From the NCBI GenBank assembly GCA_030015575.1, contig JASDDO010000006.1:326106361-326170360 (forward strand): a DNA stretch of 64,000 bases, written 5' to 3'. The position numbers and the translations under genes were made by a program. The notes beneath the pieces are model-generated. The model saw only the letters and a program-made list of their open reading frames with translations, ran no database searches and was not told where the DNA came from. Within the stretch, counting starts at the first letter, position 1, and the number at the start of each line of letters is the position of its first letter. Below are positions 55,314 to 64,000 of this stretch, piece after piece. This DNA comes from Agapanthus africanus (taxonomy: Eukaryota; Streptophyta; Magnoliopsida; Asparagales; Amaryllidaceae).

Positions 55314-57364
55314 TGCCTCATATAGGGTTTGGAAGCATCACACATGCCACAATTTAAATTTTAAGAGGTGCCAAGCAAACTTAACTAGGAATCGAACTAG
55401 AATTATTGAGTAACATTTAATAGTATCACATTTAAAAGATTATCTATCACTAAGTGGAGGGATTACAACCTTTGTAGACCTTCCAGGGTGACTCCTTGGA
55501 TCTCCTGTGGTTTGGAACGGCTCGCTTGATCGCTTCCAAGTCCACGACGATCCACCCGAAGTCCTTTGCTCAAAACTTGTTGCTTCACTTGATCTATGAA
55601 ATTCTTGAAGCAAACACCCTACACAAAGTAGCAAGAGATGTGTAGAATGATGAAGTGGTTTATGTTCTAACTTAAAACCCTTTATTTCTTTTAACCTCAC
55701 TCATCTTCAGAACTCAAGAGAGAGCTAGAGAGAGGAAGATGAAGATGGCAATTATTTTCTTTTGGATGAATAATGATCTCATAATAATAATGAGAGAGAG
55801 AGAGAGAGATAAATATCATAACACAAACTATGGTTAATATAAATATTTAGATATTTTGTGATGAGTTAAAGAGCAAAGGAAATTAACCAAGGTTAAGTCA
55901 AAGGTCAACCAAGGAAGTGTGTAGAAATAATGAGTCATTTGTAAGAAATGAGTCATTAAGTTAATTTACTTTATCTTTAACCTAAAACAAAAATATGTAT
56001 ATATATAAATATGAACCATGTGAGTCTTGCATTGCCATCTTTGTTGCATCATCAACCATGATACGAATGCATGTATGTATGTGTGTATGCACATCAACAT
56101 GTACATATACATGCATGCATCCATCATAAGAAAATGGTTTAAATAAATGAGATAAAAGTTAATATTAAATCAACACTTGATTTAATAAACCGGTCATATC
56201 TCATACGACCTGACTAATATAAAACGCCCGATTAAAATACGGTATCATATACACGTATTTAGTGAAGCTCCCGCACATATCTCATATGCACACCACATCG
56301 TTTCGCCTGAGCCAGAAAACTTCTATGTGGGACTCTAAGACTCGTCAATACGCCAGCAGTAGGTGATGATCATATCAAACACCTACAAGCCACAAGTGGT
56401 CAGCTAAACGTAACGGCCACCCGGGTATTGAGCGATCAGAAGAAGAACAAGCGAACCTGTCAAAACTCCCGTCAATCCAACTGGTAACACTTACCGTACA
56501 GTCCGGTCTCTTCGTCAGATATGCTGTATATTGAGTCTAGGGATGGAATCGTCGACCCCAATAACTCAATAAGTCATGCCGGTATATGGTCTATAACAGA
56601 TCGAGAAACTACTGATAACACTTATCAGTAATATCTCAGCAGCCCTGGCCAGGGACTTCCTGTTATAGCCAATCGTGCACAGCACAGCATCAACCCCCAA
56701 TATCGGGAGAGACGAAACCCCTCCTATCGCTTATTGCCTCCATGTGCCTCGGGACTGTACCCAAAATCCACCTGTTTGTACGAATCCTTAGAGCCGGAGT
56801 AGGGTGGAGATCAAAGTACAGTGGGAGGACACACAAGACTCTATGGCGATCTCGAGTCTACAGACTAACATGTACCAGTGTCATCTGAGAACTGCTATCC
56901 GACGTATGATATAATACCACATAGGAGTTCTCGGTAAGTCCGTTCAGTGTATCCAGTCTCACTGAGCACCCGTATAGAATCTTTGGTGTCACCACACCAG
57001 ACGGATATGGGGTCATCCATTGCCCATCATATGGAACAAGAATGGTATACGCTAGTCTATACTGGAATATCGATGCCCTGTCTCAATATACCTACGACTA
57101 GGAATATTTCAAGGATATGCTTATAAAATGCAGGTGTCCCACTAGTATGATCCACATCATAATCCCAGTAGTCAAGCCAATATCCTTAGGGCTTTATCAA
57201 CATGTACCAAATGAGTAAAAACATGATCAAGTGAACATATGATAAAGAGAAACCAGATAGCATACTATCATGTCGAGCAAGATTGTCCTCTGAATACATA
57301 TATATATACACATCAGTACATACACTATCACATAATGGCCTCTAGGGCATACATATATCCAACA
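55314..57364 (-). mobile_element. Copia 3' LTR (minus orientation)
   Basis: The plus-strand right end CATATATCCAACA is the complement of TGTTGGATATATG, a common copia LTR start. It is preceded on the element strand by the purine tract AAGTGGGAGAT. The left end (TGCCTCATATAGGG) is a guess from where the LARD-C ORF stops. Contains GA repeats at 55792-55811 and the blocks shared with 50446-51578. No gene. Confidence 0.65.
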
Positions 57365-57998
57365 ATCTCCCACTTGCACTAAGGCCAATTATTGGCGTAT
57401 CTCATACCCAACATCTCAAAAAGTCACTCATGTTGTAGCTGAAGGAGGGCCTTGGTGAATGGATCCGCAGTGTTGTTCTTTGTATCTACTTTCTTAATCT
57501 CGATCTCGTGGCGATCAGCTATCTCCCGGATCACATGATATCGCCTAAGGATGTGTCTGGACTTCTGATGGGACCTGGGCTCTTTGGCCAACGCCATAGC
57601 CCCATTATTGTCACAATACAAAGGTATTGGATCAATAATGGTTGGAACTACTCCTAGGTCCGCGATGAACTTCCTCATCCAGACGGCTTCCTTGGTAGCA
57701 TCATTTGCAGCAATGTACTCAGCTTCCATCGTTGAGGCTGTAACGGTATCTTGTTTGGAACTCTTCCAACACACCGTCCCTCCATTGAGGGTAAATGCAA
57801 ACCCTGAGATAGACTTGCTGTCATCCTTGTCACTCTGGAAGCTTGAATCGGTAAAGGCCTCCATTTGGAGATCCCCGTTACCATACACCAAGAACAATTC
57901 TTTAGTCCTTCGCAAATACTTAAGTATGTTCTTCACAGCAATCCAGTAATTCTCCCCTGGGTTTGACTGATACCTGCTTCCTACACTGAGTGCATAAG
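57365..57998 (-). pseudogene. pol: Copia RT end and RNase H fragment
   Basis: From the right: YALSVGSRYQSNPGENYW, AVKNILKYLRRTKELFLVYG, MEAFTDSSFQSDKDDSKSISG, CWKSSKQDTVTASTMEAEYI, AKEAVWMRKFIADLGVV, IPLYCDNNGAMALAKEP and SRHILRRYHVIRE, all copia RNase H motifs with catalytic D, E, D. Stop near 57424, then a short tail with the PPT at 57365-57380. The upstream part of the gene was displaced by LARD-D at 57999. Confidence 0.92.
57994..57998. other. Left TSD of LARD-D (ATAAG, presumed)
   Basis: ATAAG precedes the LARD-D LTR. The partner lies outside the window. Confidence 0.5.
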
Positions 57999-59344
57999 TG
58001 ATTTGATCTCAAAAACTACCTATTAACCGCAATCAAGAACGGCGTCGCATGAAGCTAGCCGGTGAGTACGGGTCGGTCCACAGGGATGTTGTGAATCTCC
58101 TAATCGCGCTTACGAGTTAATTCCGAAGGGTGTTCGGATTGATTTATTAAATCTAAAAACCTAATTATTCTATACTACGATTATCTAGATCTATTCTTGC
58201 TAGGGTTAGGTTTAGGGATGGTTTGGAAATGCACGTAAATCTCAACGCTTTCTATACCCAAATGAAGATCTGTGAGGAGTTATGGTAATTATCAATAAAG
58301 AGGATTAGATCCATTCGGGAAGGTATTTCTTCCTCTAAGTTCTTGTCCTTCCTTTAGAGATCCTTACCCTAACCTCCATGGAAAACGCGCGCAACCGGGC
58401 TTTTATAGTACGGTATTATCGCTACCTCGAGGGATAGGGTGCCGTAGGGCGCGGTGTGTGCGTGTATGCATGGAGTCCTATTGTAAATATATAATGGGTA
58501 AGAAAGGGATGAGAGATCTCATCTCTCAAAATCCTTCCCCAAAGCTAACTCTAAGCAATTTATCTACGGCAAGAATTTAAATCTACCTAGGACAAAGAAT
58601 TGAAATCTAAACTAGAGTAAGGAATTAAATCTACTTACAGATGCATCTCTCCAATCATCAACACAGGTTTGTCAGATCTGAATTCACGAGTTGAAAAGAA
58701 ACACCGATGCTCTCCATAAAGAGATCTGAATTTATTATTTAAAAGGAGGCATAAAAAGAATACAATGATTTGGGTTCTATTTATAGGAGATAGAAACCCT
58801 AGGTTACATTTTGATCCGCATGTCTAAATTTACAAAAATAGCCCTAGGTCAACTTTTCAGCGCCGCTAAACATTTTGGTAAAAAAATATCCGTGTACGGG
58901 CACAATATGGCCGCGGAACCGCGGCAATAGCAAGGTTGGGCCGCGATTCCGTGGCCCTTTAGAAAGATTGGGTGCTGAAAATTTAGGGTTTTGTTCTTGG
59001 TCTTATTGGGCTTCTGGTTCTTTGGTTCTTTTATCAATTGGGCTTCTACATTGGTTCCAGATCTTCAGTGAACAATTTGCAATAGATTTTTAACCGTTCG
59101 CTTTGTAATTTTGGACCTTGCATTGCCTTGTTGATTGTGAACTGTTCTTCGTTGTAGGCTTGATCAAGAGTCTTTTGTTTGTTGGTCAAAGTCCACTTTT
59201 GCATCGTCTTTTCATCGTTTTCACTGTTTCCTGTCCAATAACCTGTAACCTGTAACATGTTGCAGACATGCGTCAAAAGCACCTGTTTATTTATAAAAAG
59301 AATAAGAATGGGGAATATAATAATACAATATTATGGTGTGAACA
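57999..59344 (-). mobile_element. LARD-D 3' LTR (1,346 bp)
   Basis: TGATTTGATCTC to GGTGTGAACA. Telobox at 58794 and TATA complement at 58777-58787; GC dyad CCGCGGAACCGCGG at 58911. Confidence 0.93.
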
Positions 59345-59360
59345 AATACCCCCAAACTTA
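59345..59360 (-). other. LARD-D polypurine tract
   Basis: Minus-strand AAGTTTGGGGGTATT next to the 3' LTR. Confidence 0.9.
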
Positions 59361-60770
59361 TCTTTTACTCGTCCTCGAGCAAACTTATTTTTTATTCTCT
59401 ACAAAAACCTAACCGCACTTTCGCAGGGAAACCCAATTGCACTGAGCATGTGCAACAAGCCGTTAAACCTCTAGGTGTCCCTAGTAGGAGGAGTGTTGTC
59501 TCCTGAGGGTTTTCAGCAGATACTACCCACAAAATCCTATCAATTTTGGCTTTTTCGACTTTAATTCTCCAATTAGGTTTTCTAACAAGGAATTCTATTA
59601 TCGTCGACTCGTAAATTATCCACCCATATTCTTCACACTTCCTCATCATTTAACTTAAGATTATATATGTTCTGCAGACCTACTTAGCTTTCGACATTTC
59701 TTAAGTTTTCCTTCTGGGGTTCCATCTCCACTTAGGAATTTTTATCAACTCTACTAAAGATACAAGTTCTATTCTTCATTCCTTTCTCTCATCTAAATCC
59801 CAATCACATACCCCTACGTGTGTGTATAAATCTCCCCTACACTTGGAAATTCAAATCAAGCAATCATACCCTTGTCCGTTGTCCAAAGTACTTATTAGTT
59901 GGTGAATTTAAATAAATCTTTCTTACACATCCTTCATGCGACCGTTAATACTTCTTGAGGTACCAACAACCGATTACAAGATATGTTTGCACTTTTAAAG
60001 CGTAATTCCTAGTCTTGCAACACCCAAGGTTTTTAGCAGTGACTCCCAAACCAGTTGGTCTAAGGCACTAGGTGATGAAGCACACTCGCTAAATATTTTT
60101 CTATTTTTACAGCCTTAAGTAATCATAAAAACCAGTATTCATTTTTTTCTTTTCTTTATTCAATCTTTTTTTCTTTTATTTTCTTCATACTAAGGACTTT
60201 AGACAAGAGCATTTCAAGGTCTCCTCTACTATTCCAAGTTTCAAGGTGCGTGATTGTGCAAATTGTAGGGTATACTTTTTCAGAATCTAGACTTAAGTTA
60301 GGAACTATTTTTCAAACTTATACTCTAATAAGAACATCAATACTTTTCCTTTGTTTCGACTTAGCCAAAGAAGTGAACTCAAAATTTGCCTATTTCTAAA
60401 TAAACTACAAAAACATATACTTTCTACCGTTAACTTTAAAGAAGGTTATCTTTAGGGTTTTTAATTTACTAAGTCTAAGATCTAGTTGTTCCTAGCCAGT
60501 TAACCTATTTGTTAAACTCAAATCAATTAGACCAAAATTGAATACAATAATTTTTATAATTTTTGAATTTTTAAAATTTTTATGGGTTTTTCAAATAAGT
60601 ATGCAAATGCAAAAATATGTACAAATGAATGCGAATGAAGAAGACGTACCGAGCATACCCCCAAACTTGAACTTGACAGTGTCCTCACTGTCATACTAAA
60701 CCAAGAGGGTCAAAATGTTGGCACTCCCATGTTTATTTATTTACAATATTTTTTTTAATGTTTTGAAATA
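59361..60770 (-). other. LARD-D 3' untranslated region
   Basis: No gene. Extra PPT-like tract at 60656-60670, hairpin GACAGTG-TCCT-CACTGTC at 60675-60692. Another C-run/AAACTTAAG tract at 60840-60854 lies inside the distal end of the ORF. Confidence 0.75.
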
Positions 60771-62744
60771 TTATTTTATTTTATTTTTTAATTTATAGAA
60801 AAAGAAATCAAAAAATATATATACATATATACAAAGGTTCCCCCCAAACTTAAGCTTGGCCTTACACAAGCCAAAGGTCAGCACCAACCATTCAAAAATC
60901 TTATCATAGTAAAGGTATAGTCGGTGCAAGAATGGGGTGGAGATGAAAAAAATGAGAAACACACGAGACCGTGTGGAAAGAAGGGTAGAATATGGTCTCG
61001 GTGGAGGAGAGGAATGGCGGAAAAGAGAAAGAAGGAGCGCACGATCTTGAGGGTGTAAATCGAGTGAATAAATTAGCGCAATTTGTGATGACCGATGTGT
61101 TAAAAGAGATTGCGCTAATTTATCAACCCGTCGTGAAATGGGGTCAAATCCCTCAAGATTCGTAAGAAAACATGGGTACGCCGAACTTGGTATAGGAAAT
61201 GAAAGTGTAACGGTCACTTGTACGGTCGGAACAATGGGAAAGACGAAAGGAAGTGAACTAGGGATAGTATCATTCTCACCGTAGTAAACTGTCTCGAACT
61301 TAAAAGATTCCATTAATGGTTCGAAACTACTGTAATCAACCAAGTCTGATAGTTCAATTAACTCATCTGAAAATGTAAAGGACTCAAACTCGGGCGGTGA
61401 GTCATCAATATCGCCCGAAAAAGTGAAACACTCGTAAGTGTTATCATCTGTGAGAACAGTATCAGATTCAAAGGAAAAATTTTCAAGCTCACAGTCTTCA
61501 AGCGTGGTCGGAATGATGGAAAGGAGGGAGGTTGATACAACAGTCAATGGTTCAGGAGGATGAATTGGAAAATCAGACATATCAAACAAAAATAGTTCAA
61601 CCTCAATATGATCCTCAAAACTCTCCTCAATACTATCCTTATAATTCTCCTTAAGATTCAACTCATCCATGCCATTATCATCAAAGTCAAGACGCATATG
61701 AGATTCGAGAGAAACATTTAATAACTCGGGATGATGATTTGAACATAAAATCTTAATTAAATCGACAGGTTCATCATCCGAAATATTCCCGGCGTTTATA
61801 TCCTCAATCAAGTGAAAATCAATTTTCTTAGACACCTCATCAAAAGCATGGATATCTATCGATTTAGGTTCTAGATGGGAGGTGTAAAGATCGAAAAGAT
61901 TAGGTGCGGTTTCACTCGAAAGGGGTTCCTCACAATTTGGCAAATCAAACACTACAAAATCACACAACTCGTTTTTATTTTGAACTTATGAATCATTTAG
62001 GACATTCGATGGAAAACTGGAGTTGTGGGCTTCAATTGGGTAAGGGTAGGTTTGATTTGGAACTCCTCTCTCATTCTCACTCTGTCCAACCGCCTCCTTA
62101 TACATTGAAAAATTTGAAGCTAGTTGGAAACTAACTAACGTTTCACTAGGTTGCATAAGGGTGGCTACGAACGCTTCCACATTCCTAGTCATTTTGTTTG
62201 TTGCTGTGATATATGCCTCCAACGACTCTTCTAAACTAGACTTGGGTGGTAAGGGGGTTTCAGTAAAACATTCGAAATCGTGTGGATATACAAAACTCCC
62301 TAATGGCTGTGTGGAAACAGTGTCTAGTGAGGGTGGTAAGGTCGGGTAGGACTGGGAGGAAGTGGGTGATTGGACAGGGGTAGGGTCAACATATGGATAA
62401 CAAGGTGAATAGTCATGTGGATCCCTAGAATTAGATGAGTGGAGAGGGGTGAATGATCGGCTGCGAGATTTAGCAATATGCTCAGCAATGGACATCGGCT
62501 TAGGAGTGACAGAAGGACTCGAAAAAGTGGTGTCAACATATGGAGGTGGTAAAGGTTGACTTGGTTGACACAAACTGGGTTGCAAAGTCAAACTGTTTCT
62601 TCTAGACGTCTCTATTTGATCTTTCAAAGATTTTTTAGGCATGGAAGGATCGTCTTTAAATTGACCAAACAAATTAACGTACGACGCAAAATTAGGTTCG
62701 GGATACCAAAGTTCGGCAAGTGATTTATTATGTGGGATACCCAT
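60771..62744 (-). pseudogene. LARD orphan ORF, copy D
   Basis: ATG at 62742-62744 (MGIPHNKSLAELWYPEP); the same order of motifs as copy B: SMPKKSLKDQIETSR, MSIAEHIAKSRSRSFTP, SLEESLEAYITATNKMTRN, SFQLASNFSMYKEAVGQ, ELCDFVVFDLPNCEE, HAFDEVSKKIDFHLIED, HMRLDFDDNGMDEL, YPCFLTNLEGFDPI. One stop (TAA at 61986-61988, CAA in copy B) splits it in frame. Part of the region before the last 100 residues is deleted relative to B. The end is hydrophobic then basic (YVYIFFDFFFYKLKNK), which may be a tail anchor or just read-through into AT-rich DNA. Confidence 0.8.
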
Positions 62745-62754
62745 GTTATAAGAA

Positions 62755-63510
62755 GAAAGGGTGAAAGAAAGAAAGATAGGTGGTGGTGCAAGGATTTGTT
62801 TGCGGCAAAGGTTTTGCAAGTTTCTAAAAAAAATTCCTTTTTCTTTTTTTTGGAATTTGTTGCAAAAAAGATTGTTGATAAAAGATATGCAACAGAAAAA
62901 TATTAGTTGCAATCAATTTCTATTTTAAACGAGGCGCAACATATACTGCACAAGATTGTTATTTGGAAAGAGAAAGATCTTTAAAGCGCACAAAATCTTG
63001 CAGGAATTTTTAGAAATGATATTTCAAAAATTACAGAGGATGAAAAGAGGAGGCTCACAGAGCAAAGTTAGTCAGATGATGTCACTGTGGAGCCGCCCTT
63101 CCGCGGCAAAACCTAGTTCCCACCGCGGTTTAGCGGTCAAGTTAACGGTGCGAATCCCCAAAATTTTTCTGAAGTTCTAAACTGCCAAGATCGCGGCGGA
63201 TCCGCGGTCTAAGGTGGGTTTGCGCGGCGGTTTAGTGGCAAGGTGGAGGGTTTTGTTCACCAAATTTTCGCAGTTGCTCTGTTGTTGAAATACCCTTCTG
63301 TTTCGATATCCCGTTTTCTTTTTCGCTTTCTGGAAATCTCCAGATCTGTCTCGATTGTTCCTGCAAGATTCACACAACAAAGTACCCTTTCCAAAAAAAT
63401 AACAATTGATATATTTTTATAAGTTTTGGATTTTTTAGATTTTTTAGATTTTTATGATTTTTTTTTAATTTTGATTAACCCGAAATTGCAAAAAGGAAAG
63501 TTCTACGCCA
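62755..63510 (-). other. LARD-D 5' leader (short)
   Basis: No gene. GC-rich dyads gatcgcggcggatccgcggtc at 63189 and ccgcccttccgcggc at 63093. The conserved Athila-like block is missing between 62760 and 62900. Confidence 0.7.
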
Positions 63511-63528
63511 TCCCCGGCAACGGCGCCA
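63511..63528 (-). other. LARD-D primer binding site, tRNA-Asp
   Basis: Exact tRNA-Asp 3'-end complement on the minus strand, 2 nt from the LTR at 63531. Confidence 0.95.
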
Positions 63529-63530
63529 TT

Positions 63531-64000
63531 TGATTTGATCTCAAAAACTATCTATTAACCGCAATCAAGAACGGCGTCGCATGAAGCTAGCCGGTGAGTA
63601 CGGGTCGGTCCACAGGGATGTTGTGAATCTCCTAATCGCGCTTACGAGTTAATTCCGAAGGGTGTTCGGATTGATTTATTAAATCTAAAAACCTAATTAT
63701 TCTATACTACGATTATCTAGATCTATTCTTGCTAGGGTTAGGTTTAGGGATGGTTTGGAAATGCACGTAAATCTCAACGCTTTCTATACCCAAATGAAGA
63801 TCTGTGAGTAGTTATGGTAATTATCAATAAAGGGGATTAGATCCATTCGGGAAGGTGTTCCTTCCTCTAGGTTCTTGTTCTTCCTTTAGAGATCCTTACC
63901 CTAACCTCCATGGAAAACGCGCGCAACCGGGCCTTTATAGTACGGTATCACCGCTACCTCGAGGGATAGGGTGCCGTAGGGCGCGGTGTGTGCGTGTATA
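63531..64000 (-). mobile_element. LARD-D 5' LTR (partial, cut by window end)
   Basis: TGATTTGATCTC and the U5 block, matching 57999-58468 at about 98%. Confidence 0.93.

Larger units (their letters stand above)
57999..64000 (-). mobile_element. LARD-D: non-autonomous Athila-related LTR element (runs off window)
   Basis: 3' LTR 57999-59344, PPT 59345-59360, 3' UTR, ORF 62744-60771, short leader, PBS 63511-63528, 5' LTR from 63531. The aligned 470 bp of the two LTRs differ at about 10 positions (roughly 2%), so a young insertion. The leader lacks the Athila-shared block present in LARD-A, -B and -C. Confidence 0.93.

Overview
The window is nuclear DNA of a flowering plant, probably a eudicot; the species cannot be told from the sequence. 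It holds no recognisable host gene. Nearly everything is LTR retrotransposon, at least six insertion events deep, and most boundaries can be set from 5-bp target-site duplications (TSDs), TG...CA LTR ends, primer binding sites (PBS) and polypurine tracts (PPT).

Layout. (a) 1-7078: a minus-strand Ty1/copia relic (RT fragment 1-165, integrase tail and linker 6474-7078), split by a chromovirus-type LTR (166-6473) that itself holds a solo LTR (2600-5662, TSD GAAAC). (b) 7079-10426 and 49487-50445: a plus-strand Athila-type Ty3/gypsy element (LTR, tRNA-Asp PBS, leader, gag). Its gag reading frame is cut by a 39-kb insertion and resumes exactly after it (TSD CCATT). (c) 10427-49481: that insertion, a giant Tat/Ogre-type element, about 22.7 kb without its own nested guests. 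It has 2.57-kb LTRs, gag, protease, RT, RNase H, archaeal-type RNase H, integrase, a repeat-rich spacer, and an antisense multi-exon gene with a plant mobile domain (PMD). (d) Inside Tat, two non-autonomous elements of one family, called LARD-A (14475-23362, in gag) and LARD-B (39775-47275, in the 3' LTR); LARD-A holds a solo LTR of the same family. (e) 50446-57998: copia LTRs and a copia RNase H fragment around LARD-C, a rearranged relative. LARD-C contains a complete 75-nt tRNA-Asp copy with CCA, between two LTR ends pointing at each other. (f) 57999-64000: LARD-D, interrupting the copia RNase H region and running off the window.

How the parts relate. The LARDs have no gag-pol. They share with Athila the same tRNA-Asp PBS, most of the leader (missing in LARD-D) and the terminal U5 block of the LTR. 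In place of gag-pol they carry one long reading frame of unknown function, conserved between copies, followed by duplicated polypurine tracts and a conserved hairpin. The simplest reading is that they parasitise Athila replication but keep a protein of their own. The Tat element is degraded (several stops and frameshifts in pol), but its antisense PMD gene keeps eight coding exons, canonical splice sites, an unbroken frame apart from two stop codons, an upstream TATA box and a downstream AATAAA.

Strongest leads: the captured full-length primer tRNA; the LARD orphan protein with its cis elements; the antisense phase-1 exon gene; and Tat LTRs built almost wholly of short perfect hairpins.
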